From NCBI RefSeq assembly GCF_004152845.1, contig NZ_SEON01000008.1, positions 124,001 to 188,000 on the forward strand: a stretch of DNA of 64,000 nucleotides. The letters run 5' to 3'. Position 1 is the first letter of the stretch, and every line of letters starts with the position of its first letter. The notes under the pieces were generated by a model, which was given only the letters and a program-made list of their open reading frames with translations, ran no database searches and had not been told where the DNA came from. The translations under genes were made by a program, and so were the position numbers. Source of the stretch: Sphingobium fuliginis. Its GTDB lineage: Bacteria > Pseudomonadota > Alphaproteobacteria > Sphingomonadales > Sphingomonadaceae. Below, piece after piece: positions 17,571 to 26,445 of this stretch.

Positions 17571-18428
17571 TCATTCCTGCGGATGTGTGATGGTGCGCTC
17601 GACATGGGGCGACCCGGTGTTCGTCCCATGATCGACCCCATAGGGTTCTGGCGCCTGATTATAGATGCACAGCACCTCGCCGCCTCGCCGAAGGCGCAGC
17701 TGACGCGCCACCAAATGGACGACGACGAATTCGTCGCGGACGTCGAAGGGGACCAGCGTCTCAGATCCGTCCGGTCGCACCAGATATATCGCCGGCACCT
17801 CGCGGTTCGCGGGGAAACGCAACACCGTGAACTGCCCGTTATCGGAGACCTCCGACGGCTGAAGCTCGCTGGAGCCCTGCACCTTGTAGTTCATGTTGCG
17901 AGGCCCTTCGACGACCGCATGATCGAGAGCGCCGCGAACGGCGCGGCCCTCTAGGGCAGCGGCCTGCATGGCAATCTGCGCGGCCCTGAGACGCGCGGCG
18001 CGGTCGGCGTCGTCCCTGGGATATCGGAACCGCACCTGAAAATAGGCTTGGCCGTTGCGGCCCGTGATCGGACCGCTGCGAGCGGTCAACTCGAACGCAT
18101 AGCTGCGCAATTCGCCTCCGCGCGACGTGGTGACGATGAGATTGGTCGGTCCGGCACGCTCACGCGGCTTGAGGAACAGGATGTGCCCGGCGACGGCGAC
18201 CTCCCAAGATACGGTGTCGCCCAGCGCGACGTGCTGGATCGTCTCATCGTCGCTCAGGACAATCTGCGTTGCGGTCCGGAACGTGCCGACGATCCGATAG
18301 ACCTCGGTCTCTTCATATTCGACGAACTTGACGCGCGGGTCGGACGGACCACCTCGCGGAACTTCGACCGCGTGCGCCGCCGTTACAGGCACCAGCGCGC
18401 AAATGATGGCGGCGGAGAGCGCCCTCAT
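17571..18428 (-). CDS. virB9: T4SS core protein VirB9
   Basis: VirB9 forms the outer ring of the core complex with VirB7 and VirB10. The 285-residue protein starts at the ATG 18428 behind a strong GGAGGTGA and has a cleavable signal peptide (ALSAAIICALVPVTAAHA). Family motifs include a beta-rich N-terminal domain and NMNYKVQG with FAVLRFP-type segments in the C-terminal domain. It overlaps virB8 by 4 nt. A longer frame to 18545 exists but would run deep into virB8 and lacks the signal peptide at its N terminus. Confidence 0.93.
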   Translation of the reverse strand: MRALSAAIICALVPVTAAHAVEVPRGGPSDPRVKFVEYEETEVYRIVGTFRTATQIVLSDDETIQHVALGDTVSWEVAVAGHILFLKPRERAGPTNLIVTTSRGGELRSYAFELTARSGPITGRNGQAYFQVRFRYPRDDADRAARLRAAQIAMQAAALEGRAVRGALDHAVVEGPRNMNYKVQGSSELQPSEVSDNGQFTVLRFPANREVPAIYLVRPDGSETLVPFDVRDEFVVVHLVARQLRLRRGGEVLCIYNQAPEPYGVDHGTNTGSPHVERTITHPQE

Positions 18429-19123
18429 CGGATCACCTCCGGATCGGCACGATAGTTTTCGACCTGGAATCCCAGCGGGTTCCGGTAGCGATCGCCTTCC
18501 GCCATGGGCGCGTTGGCGTAGGCGAACGTGATTGTGGCGATCCAATCGCTGTTCTGAACGTCGGTCTCGGTCTGGACCGTCCGCGTGAACCGCACATTGG
18601 CGACGCGATCATTGATGAAGGCGATGTTGCGCACGCGCGCTTGCACGACCGCATTCTTGCCCCAGACATTTTGGGGACTTGCACCATTGTTGCTGCTATA
18701 GAAACGCGCCCAGCGCTGCTGTTCAGTCGGTTGCGAGAGGATCGTCACGAACCGAAAATTTTCTTCGGCCGCTGCCGGGATCCAGCTTTCGCGGGTTCTC
18801 ACATACTGGGCGAGGAAGTATTTGGTGACCGCCTCATCGTAGCGCATCGGCCGCTGGGTGAGCGCGGTCTGGACATCTACTGCGCCGGTGGTCTGGTTGA
18901 CGCGAATAACATAGGGGACGACAGTCTTGAGAGGCGTCAGAGCCACAACTGCAAAGATCGATGCTGCGGCCAGGAGTGAGGCGATGGCCGCGATGCTCCA
19001 AGCGATGCGGGTCGAGCGCAGCGCGTTCCGGATCCTGTCCTGATCCCAGCTTCGTGCGTCCCGGAAATAGCGCTGCAGCCCCGACGCCGGCACCGCCTCC
19101 GAGCGGTCATCAGCAGCTCGCAT
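18425..19123 (-). CDS. virB8: T4SS inner-membrane protein VirB8
   Basis: VirB8 is a bitopic assembly factor of the T4SS inner-membrane platform. The 232-residue protein has an N-terminal cytoplasmic stretch, one membrane helix at about residues 40-62 (SIAAIASLLAAASIFAVVAL) and a periplasmic NTF2-like domain ending with NPLGFQV. It overlaps the virB7 gene by 14 nt at its start and virB9 by 4 nt at its end. Confidence 0.94.
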   Translation of the reverse strand: MRAADDRSEAVPASGLQRYFRDARSWDQDRIRNALRSTRIAWSIAAIASLLAAASIFAVVALTPLKTVVPYVIRVNQTTGAVDVQTALTQRPMRYDEAVTKYFLAQYVRTRESWIPAAAEENFRFVTILSQPTEQQRWARFYSSNNGASPQNVWGKNAVVQARVRNIAFINDRVANVRFTRTVQTETDVQNSDWIATITFAYANAPMAEGDRYRNPLGFQVENYRADPEVIR

Positions 19124-19451
19124 AGTGCGGTCCCCTTGGTGCGAACGAGATCTTGTCGTCCGAGGTAGACGGCGACGGCACGGCGGGCGGCGGGGGCGGA
19201 TCGCCGTCTCGTGGGTGGGACAGGGGTGGTATGGGCGGCGCAGCTCTTGGTGCCGTGGTGGCAGGCACTGGCGAGCCAGGCAGGACGCTTCCGTAGATGT
19301 TCACGTCTCGCAGGCGATGACCATTGCAAACCGCGAGCTTCTTGGGTCCGGAAGCACAGCCCGCGACGCCGAGCACAGCTAAGCCACCGACCAGGCAAGC
19401 GACGCTGCGGCGGAAGCTCGAGGCGGAAATTCGCGGAAAAAGGAAAGTCAT
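19110..19451 (-). CDS. virB7: VirB7-type outer-membrane lipoprotein
   Basis: This 113-residue lipoprotein has a lipobox (LAVLGVAGC, Cys near residue 32) after a hydrophobic signal segment, followed by a second Cys (KLAVCNGHRLRDVNIYGS) and a Pro-rich tail. The position between virB6 and virB8 and the small size match VirB7, which stabilises VirB9. It is longer than classical VirB7 (about 50 residues), the extra length being the Pro-rich tail. Confidence 0.8.
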   Translation of the reverse strand: MTFLFPRISASSFRRSVACLVGGLAVLGVAGCASGPKKLAVCNGHRLRDVNIYGSVLPGSPVPATTAPRAAPPIPPLSHPRDGDPPPPPAVPSPSTSDDKISFAPRGPHYASC

Positions 19452-19463
19452 GATGATGCCTCA

Positions 19464-20408
19464 CTACGCCGCTTCGATGGTGCCGCCGCGACGAGCGGCG
19501 CGCTCCAAGTTGCGGCTGTTGCGCATGACGCGACGCTGTCGGAAGGGAGATGCCATTGTGCCCCAGGCCGTTCCGGCGAAAGCGCCCACACCTGCAGCGG
19601 CGCCCCCGGCTATTCCCGTCGCGATGGCGGGCGCTTGGAAGAAGAAGATAGTTCCTAGAAAGAGGTAAACTGCGAACAGAACCGCACCGATCGTCACATC
19701 GGCCTTTGATTCAGCAGCGGCGATTGCGATGGTGCCCAGATCCGAGATGAGCGTCGTGATCGCAATGATAACGCCCATGAGGACGATGTAGTTGAAGGCT
19801 TGACCCAGCCATCCATGGAAGAAGCGACGCGTCGGCTCAAACAATGAGAGCGCTATGAAGATCGGACCCAACGCAATGATGATTGCGAGGGCAATTTTTG
19901 CGAAAATGGTAATTGCGAAGCCGATTGCAGCTGACAAGCCAGCCAACGCATAGATTCCAACGGCTAGCGCGATTAGCACCAAGCGCATCGGGTTTATCTC
20001 GATGTATGTAGCGGCCTTAGCGCGGATTATGAGAACTATACTATCCGCTTGATTGAAATAGTCGTCGAACGCAGCGCCGACGCTTGTGATCGTCCTACCG
20101 GAAAGCGCTTGAGAAAGAGCATCCGGCATCCCATGGAAGAGCGGCGTCGTGATCCAATCGGAATAGGCGACCGTCGTCGCAGCAACATACAGCAGACAGA
20201 GCTTCACCATCCGATAGAAAAGCTCGCCCCAAGGTTCGCTGATGATACCCCGCATCACCATGTAGCCGAACAGGGCAATGTAGATGACCAGCCCGACCGC
20301 AAGTGGGCCGCGAACAACCTCAACGACATTTTGGAGACGCTCGTTCAGGAACAGGTCGAGCTGATTGTCGACCTGCAGATAGAAATCATTGAAGAGAGTA
20401 GAAGCCAT
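19464..20408 (-). CDS. virB6: T4SS polytopic membrane protein VirB6/TrbL
   Basis: VirB6 is the multi-spanning inner-membrane channel component. The 314-residue protein has at least five hydrophobic helices between residues 30 and 270 and the family-type cytoplasmic tail rich in Arg. I chose the ATG at 20408; a TTG at 20429 overlaps the EexN-like stop (TTGA) and would add seven residues. Neither has a strong Shine-Dalgarno. Confidence 0.9.
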   Translation of the reverse strand: MASTLFNDFYLQVDNQLDLFLNERLQNVVEVVRGPLAVGLVIYIALFGYMVMRGIISEPWGELFYRMVKLCLLYVAATTVAYSDWITTPLFHGMPDALSQALSGRTITSVGAAFDDYFNQADSIVLIIRAKAATYIEINPMRLVLIALAVGIYALAGLSAAIGFAITIFAKIALAIIIALGPIFIALSLFEPTRRFFHGWLGQAFNYIVLMGVIIAITTLISDLGTIAIAAAESKADVTIGAVLFAVYLFLGTIFFFQAPAIATGIAGGAAAGVGAFAGTAWGTMASPFRQRRVMRNSRNLERAARRGGTIEAA

Positions 20409-20425
20409 CGAGAATTCGCCAGACG

Positions 20426-20632
20426 TCAAAGAGACCGTTTGAGGTCATCAAGATCTTTTACATCTTGCGCATTTGTGCACTCTCGGGAGCTCAGATGGGT
20501 GCCGTTCGCGCAGTTCCGGAGGGTTTCGTTCCTCAGGTTAGTATCACGGCGATACTCATCCTTCCCGGTCGGCTGTTTGCAACCCACTAATGCGGACGCC
20601 AAAATAGCGCTGGCGACGATCGTGCGGAGCAT
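20426..20632 (-). CDS. EexN-like entry-exclusion lipoprotein
   Basis: This 68-residue lipoprotein has a lipobox (ASALVGC, Cys near residue 18) and a C-terminal part with paired cysteines (LRNCANGTH, SRECTNA), the pattern of EexN/TrbK-like proteins. In conjugative plasmids these sit between virB5 and virB6, as here, and reduce redundant entry of the same plasmid. The ATG at 20632 overlaps the virB5 stop (TGATG); a GTG one codon upstream is possible. Confidence 0.7.
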   Translation of the reverse strand: MLRTIVASAILASALVGCKQPTGKDEYRRDTNLRNETLRNCANGTHLSSRECTNAQDVKDLDDLKRSL

Positions 20633-21348
20633 CACTCGCCACCCAAACTTGTCGTCAGGTCGGCCAGGTCCTGTTCGTCGTCACGTTGAATCCGAAGCCG
20701 ACGTTGCGACTCTTGCCGCATCCGCAGCGCCTGCAATTGCAAGGCGTCGTTCTGGATATGGGCATTCTCGACCCCTACCCTCGCCTGGATATCCATGACC
20801 TGCTTGGCGTCCGAAGCCGTATCCAGCGAGGTTCTCAGTTCTTCGAGCCCGGCGGTACGCTGGGCCGACACGCCATAGGCCGCCTCCGCGATCGCGGCAT
20901 CGCGCGCTGCGAGGTCGCCGTTCCGCAAGAGGTTGTCGCGGGAAGCGCGCTCATACGCCGACGCACCTGGTCGCAATTCCGGCAAAGCGATACGGTTGGC
21001 GTCCCGGATACGGGTCGCGGAGCTCCCGAGCGAGCCCAGGCTGGCATTGTCCGACGACATCAGCCGGCTGATGTCACGGGCCTCCCGCGGCAGAAGGTGG
21101 CGCATGGCATCGGTGGAAAGAGATGATGCGATGCCGTTGACGTCGGTGACCTGGTTGAAGCTGCCATAGAGCTGCTTCGCTTCTGCGATCTGCTCCTTCC
21201 CCTGATCGATCATCGACAGGGTGTTCTTCACCGTGGCCAGCGCCTGCAGATAACCGGAGCTGTCGTAGACGGGGATGCCTTGCGCGACTGCAGGCCCCGC
21301 CATTCCTAGGGCGATGGCGCCAAGTGCTGCGTATATGCCCTTACCCAT
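20632..21348 (-). CDS. virB5: T4SS minor pilin VirB5/TrbJ
   Basis: VirB5 is the secreted minor pilus component. The 238-residue protein has a signal peptide (YAALGAIALGMAGPAVAQ) and a mostly helical, Gln/Ala-rich mature part with long heptad-like stretches, as usual for the family. It begins three bases after the virB4 3' end in the operon order and is one base into the EexN-like gene at its stop. Confidence 0.88.
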   Translation of the reverse strand: MGKGIYAALGAIALGMAGPAVAQGIPVYDSSGYLQALATVKNTLSMIDQGKEQIAEAKQLYGSFNQVTDVNGIASSLSTDAMRHLLPREARDISRLMSSDNASLGSLGSSATRIRDANRIALPELRPGASAYERASRDNLLRNGDLAARDAAIAEAAYGVSAQRTAGLEELRTSLDTASDAKQVMDIQARVGVENAHIQNDALQLQALRMRQESQRRLRIQRDDEQDLADLTTSLGGE

Positions 21349-21351
21349 AGC

Positions 21352-23763
21352 TCATCCTTTCCTGGCCGATGCAGACCGACGCTGCTGGTGAAAAAGAGGC
21401 AGCCATTTCGCCGGGTCGTCGCCGACATCAGCGCGAATGGCATCGAGGAGCGTCACGGTTTCCGTGGTGCCCGAGAGCACCGCGAGCTCGTCGGTGAGGC
21501 CGCCCAGGTCCAGTTCCACCACGATCGAGTCATGACCCTGCTTGATGAGGAAGCGGCGAGATTCGGGGTTCAGGTCGTGACGGATGAGCTTGAATTCCGC
21601 CTGGGTCAGGCCCAGCCCGTCGATATAATCCGTTTCACGCCCATAGGGGTTGGGCAGCAGGATCTTGGTCGCGACCTGCTCCATGATACTGTGTGAGATA
21701 TCCGAGCGCAGCGCATCGGCCGGGCTCTGCGTGCCGAAAACCAAGAAGGCGTTCTGCTTGCGGTAGGTCTTCAGGCCATCCTGGGCAAAGGCGCGGAAAG
21801 CGTCATCACCCAGCGCCTTCCAGAACTCATCGATGTCGATCACCAGTCGGCGGCCATCCAGAAGGCCGTCGATGCGATGGAACATGTACATCATGATCGG
21901 CGTGCGAACTTCCGGATTGTCGAGGAAGTCGGTCATGTCGAAGCCGAGGAACGGCGCATCGAGCGACAAAGCATCGATCTCGTTGTCGAACACCCAACCC
22001 AGCGATCCGCCCCGCGACCATTTCTCAAGTCGAGCGCCGATGCCTTCCGGGTCGCGCTGGCCGAGCAGCTGGCGCAGGGCCAGAATGGATCGGTTCTCCG
22101 GTGCGAGCCGCCCGAGCGACGCCAAGCCTTCGTCGATCATGCGCTCCTGGGTGACGCCCAGCGGGCCGCCCGGCGGCGTCACCAGCTGCCGGATCAGACG
22201 ACCGAGAAAGACGAGGTTGCGCGGTCCATATTCGAGCGCCCGCAGCGGCGCGAAGCCGGTTGGCTCCCCGTTCTTCAGCGTCAGATAGATCCCGCCAACA
22301 GACCGCACGTAGATCTCGGCGCCGCGATCCTTGTCGATGAAGATCTGCTGCGCGCCCGTCTTCTCGAGCTGCGCCATCAGGAAGTTCTGAACGACCGTTT
22401 TGCCCGCGCCCGAGGGACCGATAATGAGCGTGTGGCCGAGATCCCCGACATGGAAGTTGAAATAGTAGGGCGATTGCGCGGCCGTTTTCATCAGCGCGAT
22501 CGCCGGACCCCAATGATTTCCGCTCGGCCGGCCCGCGGGATAGGTATGAAAAGGCGCCAATGCGGCGAAATTCCGCGATGTGATTGCCGCCGGCCGCGCC
22601 CGCCACGCGAAATTTCCGGGAAGCTGAGCCCAGAAGGCCGCCTCGAGCGCCGGCCCTTCCCTCGCTGATACCAGGCCAGCATCCGCGAGCGCGGCCCGCG
22701 CGGCCGACAGATTATCGGCGAGTCGCCTCTGGCTCTCGGCAAACACCCCAAGCGAGAAGTGATGTTCGCCAAGGACGAACCGATTGCTTTGAAGATCGTC
22801 GGCGGCGTCTTCAAGGTCGAGCGCCTGGCTTGCTGCCGCGTCCTCGGTCGAAGCCATCTGGTTCTGCCGGCGCCGCAGCCTTTCGGCCGCGCGCGCCTTC
22901 CCCATGAAGGTGAAGGATTGCGACACGACGAACGAGAAATCCTGGCCGAGCAGAGCGTTCATCTGACCGGGACGGGTGAGCGCGGGATATTCCCGGATGC
23001 CGAAAATGCCCAGCCAGCGGCTCGCATCATGGGCGCGGATCTCGACCGTCTCGCGTCCGAAGATCACCCGCTCGCCGTAGAGTGCGGATCCAAGATGGCC
23101 TCGGACCAGCGGCACCTTGGCCTTTGCGCCCATCATGACCTGCTCGAGCACTTCGAGCGGCCTGGAGAATAGGAGGCCATTTTGCTCATAGAGGCCGAGC
23201 CGCGCGGGGCTGCACCGCCGGAGGAGCTTTTCGATATCGCGCGCCTTCTCCTCGAAGCGGGCCAGTTCGTCGGGGTCGACCTCCTCATCGGCCGCCCTGG
23301 CTTTGGCGATGCGCTTGAGGAGAAGCCCGGTCCGATCGGCCGAGCCGACCGCCGGTCGCATGATCAGCGTCAGATAATGCTCGTTGACGAACATGCGCTT
23401 GGCAGTCACCCGCGCGCGATATTTTTCGTCCAGATCGGCCGCGAAGTCCGAGCGGAATTGGCCTTCGGGATAGTCATCGACCGGGCGGCGAACGATGTGG
23501 GTCCAGAGCGCGAGCCGATCGTCGGCAATGTTGCGCCAGGTGCCGTTGAGCTTCTCGTGCCAGTCATTGAGGTGGATCGGATCCGCGGTCTCGAACGCAA
23601 GCCCTTCAAGGCGGAACATCATCATGAGGTCGCCGCTATCGAGCGCGATCACCTCCGATGTCACGTGGCGCGCATAGGGCAGATAGCGACCCGGCTCGGC
23701 CTCTTGCCGCAATATGCGCCACGGCGTCTTGCGCGGCGGGAGCTGGGCAGCCGCGCTAGCCAC
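21352..23763 (-). CDS. virB4: T4SS ATPase VirB4
   Basis: VirB4 is the largest T4SS ATPase and powers pilus assembly and transfer. The protein of about 803 residues has Walker A (LIIGPSGAGKTVVQNF) near residue 445, Walker B (RLVIDIDEFWKAL) and the C-terminal motif (VFGTQSPADAL). I chose the GTG at 23763, which overlaps the virB3 stop by 8 nt; a TTG two codons upstream is an alternative. The next ATG is about 49 codons inside and would remove conserved N-terminal sequence. Confidence 0.94.
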   Translation of the reverse strand: MASAAAQLPPRKTPWRILRQEAEPGRYLPYARHVTSEVIALDSGDLMMMFRLEGLAFETADPIHLNDWHEKLNGTWRNIADDRLALWTHIVRRPVDDYPEGQFRSDFAADLDEKYRARVTAKRMFVNEHYLTLIMRPAVGSADRTGLLLKRIAKARAADEEVDPDELARFEEKARDIEKLLRRCSPARLGLYEQNGLLFSRPLEVLEQVMMGAKAKVPLVRGHLGSALYGERVIFGRETVEIRAHDASRWLGIFGIREYPALTRPGQMNALLGQDFSFVVSQSFTFMGKARAAERLRRRQNQMASTEDAAASQALDLEDAADDLQSNRFVLGEHHFSLGVFAESQRRLADNLSAARAALADAGLVSAREGPALEAAFWAQLPGNFAWRARPAAITSRNFAALAPFHTYPAGRPSGNHWGPAIALMKTAAQSPYYFNFHVGDLGHTLIIGPSGAGKTVVQNFLMAQLEKTGAQQIFIDKDRGAEIYVRSVGGIYLTLKNGEPTGFAPLRALEYGPRNLVFLGRLIRQLVTPPGGPLGVTQERMIDEGLASLGRLAPENRSILALRQLLGQRDPEGIGARLEKWSRGGSLGWVFDNEIDALSLDAPFLGFDMTDFLDNPEVRTPIMMYMFHRIDGLLDGRRLVIDIDEFWKALGDDAFRAFAQDGLKTYRKQNAFLVFGTQSPADALRSDISHSIMEQVATKILLPNPYGRETDYIDGLGLTQAEFKLIRHDLNPESRRFLIKQGHDSIVVELDLGGLTDELAVLSGTTETVTLLDAIRADVGDDPAKWLPLFHQQRRSASARKG

Positions 23764-24106
23764 GCGCAAAGCCCTTGCGTTTCAGCCCCGCGACCGGGAG
23801 CGGCGAATAGGAACTGCCGCCCCACCAGACGCGGTTCCGGCTTCGCGCCTTGGTCATGGTCCAGAGCCACAGCAGCCGGAAGGCGTTGGCATCGTGCCGC
23901 ACGATGAGCCGTGCGACGGCGAGACAGGCGCCTCCGATGGCGCCGGCATAGAGCGGGTTGCCGCTGACGATCAAAGTGAGACAGGCGGCAAGCGCGATCG
24001 GCAACGAGGCTTCGAGCGGCACGCCGAGCCACATCGTCGGGCGCGTGACCGCCAGAAACAACGTCTCCTCGCGCAGCCGCTCGTCCAGGGCGGCGCTCTC
24101 CTTCAC
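23756..24106 (-). CDS. virB3: T4SS inner-membrane protein VirB3
   Basis: This 116-residue protein has the short VirB3 pattern: LFLAVTRPTMWLGVP before the first membrane helix, then two hydrophobic helices at about residues 28-65. The start is inferred as the GTG at 24106, which overlaps the virB2 stop (GTGA); the protein then begins VKESAALDERL. The C terminus is basic and faces VirB4, with which VirB3 interacts. Confidence 0.88.
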   Translation of the reverse strand: MKESAALDERLREETLFLAVTRPTMWLGVPLEASLPIALAACLTLIVSGNPLYAGAIGGACLAVARLIVRHDANAFRLLWLWTMTKARSRNRVWWGGSSYSPLPVAGLKRKGFARG

Positions 24107-24441
24107 GCGCCACCCGTGATGGTGTCGACGATCCACTGCGCACTGAAGACGATGAAGATGCCAACGATGACCGTCACCAGAAGGCCGAGGCTGGCGCGCC
24201 CGGTGAAAAACATGAACCCGACGATCACGACCGCGATCACCGCGATGGTCTTGGCGAAAGTCCCGGTGAGCCAGGTCTTGATGTTCTCCGCCATCGACGT
24301 GATGCCGTCAGCCCCCTGCGCGTGCGCAGGATCGCTCAGCAGCATCGAGACAAGCAGCGCCAATGCCATCACGCCGATGACGCGCAGAAGAAGTCGCGCC
24401 CATTGGCGCCGTCCGCCCTGATGGGCGGTGATTGCTGTCAT
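24103..24441 (-). CDS. virB2: Major pilin VirB2
   Basis: VirB2 is the main conjugative pilus subunit. The 112-residue prepilin has a long signal region with AHA before the mature part (LLSDPAHAQGADG) and two membrane helices (about residues 58-80 and 84-106). The ATG at 24441 follows AGGACA; a longer frame to 24522 overlaps virB1 too far. It is translationally coupled to virB1 and virB3 by 4-nt overlaps. Confidence 0.9.
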   Translation of the reverse strand: MTAITAHQGGRRQWARLLLRVIGVMALALLVSMLLSDPAHAQGADGITSMAENIKTWLTGTFAKTIAVIAVVIVGFMFFTGRASLGLLVTVIVGIFIVFSAQWIVDTITGGA

Positions 24442-25103
24442 GGATGCTGTCCTTTCTGAGATGCGGCCCCGTCGCCAAACACCATGAGCGAGGCCTGGCT
24501 CGCCCTCGCCGCTGTGTTCCACCCGGCTGCGGCCGGTGGCGAAACAGGGGTGTCGGGTGGCGGAGCGAAGGCCGGAGCCGCTGGGGCAACGACCGAGTTT
24601 CTGGTCGCCGGCGCCGTACTCCGGATCAACGGAATGACGGCTGACGCACTGGCATAGACCCTGGCGACATAGCCGTTGCGAAAGCCGCGCCGCCGGTCGC
24701 CGGTATTGTACAGCGAAAGGGCGGTCGCGATCGCGTGATCGCGGCTCGGGGCAAGGCGCGCGACCGCCTGGTAGTTGGTCGCGATGACGCGGGCGGCGGC
24801 GGCCAAATTGGAGCAGGGTTCGAACGCATTTTCGACCGAAAGCCCCAGCCAGCCGAGATTGGCGCTGTTAATCTGTCCCAGGCCGAGATCGATGTTGTAG
24901 CCTCGACCAATCAGGCTGCGCGCCGCAGCGATTGCCTGCGCCTTGGTCGCGGGCTTTGGCGCGCGCACGCCGGGACTATTGACCCCGATTGCGAGACTGT
25001 TGAACCGGCTCTCCGTGTGGACGATCGAAATGAGCGTCTCAGGCGCCACCGTCGGTGCGCAAGCTCCTGCAAGCGAAAGAAGGGTGGCGACATCGAGGAT
25101 CAT
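24438..25103 (-). CDS. virB1: Lytic transglycosylase VirB1
   Basis: VirB1 cuts peptidoglycan to make room for the channel. The 221-residue protein has the lysozyme-like SLT fold with the catalytic Glu in HTESRFNSLAIGVNS, the GLGQINSANLGWLG motif and the SLYNTGDRRRGF motif. The C-terminal tail is Pro-rich. No clear signal peptide precedes the domain, so export may use the hydrophobic N terminus (LATLLSLAGACA-like). The ATG overlaps the TrbM-like stop. Confidence 0.92.
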   Translation of the reverse strand: MILDVATLLSLAGACAPTVAPETLISIVHTESRFNSLAIGVNSPGVRAPKPATKAQAIAAARSLIGRGYNIDLGLGQINSANLGWLGLSVENAFEPCSNLAAAARVIATNYQAVARLAPSRDHAIATALSLYNTGDRRRGFRNGYVARVYASASAVIPLIRSTAPATRNSVVAPAAPAFAPPPDTPVSPPAAAGWNTAARASQASLMVFGDGAASQKGQHP

Positions 25104-25438
25104 CGGCGGCCGCCGTCCAAACGCTCGATGCCGGCCAGCGAGAAGGTCTGGCTGCGGCCGTCGTTGAACGTGATGACCACCCGGCGGCGAGTTGTGGAAT
25201 CGCGATCATAGACCTTCGTGCGGGCGACGCCGCCGCTACAGCCGGGAAAGGCGCCGCCGGTGGCCAAGCGTTGCCATAGCTTGGTCATCGGCGACACGCA
25301 TTGCGCGTATTGGGTCGCGCCACCGGGATTGGAAAGACACAGGAGAACCTGGCAGCCCAGGTCATTCGCCGCTGCCGGTGCGCTTGGAAGGGCTGTGGCG
25401 AGGGCGAGCATCGCCATGCCGAATATTGCACGTTGCAT
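25100..25438 (-). CDS. TrbM/KikA-like conjugal transfer protein
   Basis: This 112-residue exported protein has a signal peptide (MAMLALATALPSAPAAA) and the TrbM-type cysteine motif (CQVLLCLSNPGG, AQCVSPM, FPGCSG). TrbM/KikA family members are small periplasmic conjugation proteins. As the first gene of the T4SS operon it marks its promoter side; its ATG follows GGGGGAAGA. The family call rests on the CxxxLCLS pattern and the context. Confidence 0.75.
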   Translation of the reverse strand: MQRAIFGMAMLALATALPSAPAAANDLGCQVLLCLSNPGGATQYAQCVSPMTKLWQRLATGGAFPGCSGGVARTKVYDRDSTTRRRVVITFNDGRSQTFSLAGIERLDGGRR

Positions 25439-25501
25439 CGGGTCTTCCCCCGCGAGAGACAGCTCCCGCGTCGGGAAATGCCGTCAGCTATCCGTTGGAT
25501 T

Positions 25502-26434
25502 TCACCTCTCTTTTGTTCCGACCGCGCTCGATTTCGGCAATCCCCCTAGCCGGGGGGGGAGTTGATCGGTTTGCTGCCGCAGGAATTCGGACAGAGCGCC
25601 TTCCTGGTCGGGCCGGAGAGCATCGATTGCGGCGAGATGGTCTGGCGGATCGCCGCCGAGCAGGATGGACGGGCACTGCCCGTCATAATTGCCGAGATTG
25701 GGGCGGTGCTGCTGGTAGCCGACCAGCGCGGCAAGCTCGGGATAGAATGCGCTGGCCACCTCGGGCGGATAGGTCAGCCACTGGTTCTCATAGGGCTTCA
25801 GCCAGCCGAGGCAGTAGCTGACGATGATGCCTCGGCGCACCGCGTTTGAACGATTCGCGCCGGCGCCATGGAGGGTCGATCCCAGGAATATGATCGCCGA
25901 TCCCGGATCCGCTTCGATGGCGACCGGCTCCGCGCCGTCGTCGCCCTGCCCCCCATTGTGGCTCCCCGGCCAGACCAGCGTCGCCCCATTTTCGGCCTTG
26001 AACGGCGAAATCGGCCACATGACGTTGACGAGATATTCGAGCTCGCCGGTCGGACCGCGCCACATGTCCTGATCCCGGTGCGGAAATTGCGCTGGCGCCC
26101 CCGGGTGCAGCTCGAGCGCTTGCGTGAGGTTGAGCTGGACCGTGTCGCACCAGGGCTCGAGGATAGCGTGGACGAGGCGCATGACGGCAGGGTTTTGGAC
26201 AAGACTTTCAACCGTCGGCGCGCGCTTCAGCAGGCCACCGAAGCGTTTTGTCCGAGGGCCGTAGAATCCGCCCTGGCAGAAAGGCGTGGCGGCAAAACGC
26301 GGATGGAGGGATCGATTGATCTCCTCGATGCGTGACCGAGACTCGACATCCCGCAGGATGCAGAAGCCGTGCTGCCGCAGATTTTCGTCGGCTTTGGTCG
26401 CGGCGGAGACGCCGCGCCGTGCGATCGTGGCCAT
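25502..26434 (-). CDS. Phytanoyl-CoA dioxygenase (PhyH) family protein
   Basis: This 310-residue protein is an Fe(II)/2-oxoglutarate dioxygenase of the PhyH type. It has the metal facial triad in FPHRDQDMWRG (His, Asp) and STLHGAGANRS (distal His), with the 2-oxoglutarate Arg region in NAVRRGIIVSY. The ATG at 26434 follows GAGGAGGG and lies 11 bases after the luxI stop, so the two are co-expressed. PhyH next to luxI recurs in Sphingomonadales quorum cassettes; its substrate is unknown, and a fatty-acyl or signal-modifying role is a guess. Confidence 0.85.
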   Translation of the reverse strand: MATIARRGVSAATKADENLRQHGFCILRDVESRSRIEEINRSLHPRFAATPFCQGGFYGPRTKRFGGLLKRAPTVESLVQNPAVMRLVHAILEPWCDTVQLNLTQALELHPGAPAQFPHRDQDMWRGPTGELEYLVNVMWPISPFKAENGATLVWPGSHNGGQGDDGAEPVAIEADPGSAIIFLGSTLHGAGANRSNAVRRGIIVSYCLGWLKPYENQWLTYPPEVASAFYPELAALVGYQQHRPNLGNYDGQCPSILLGGDPPDHLAAIDALRPDQEGALSEFLRQQTDQLPPRLGGLPKSSAVGTKER

Positions 26435-26445
26435 GATCGCCCTCC

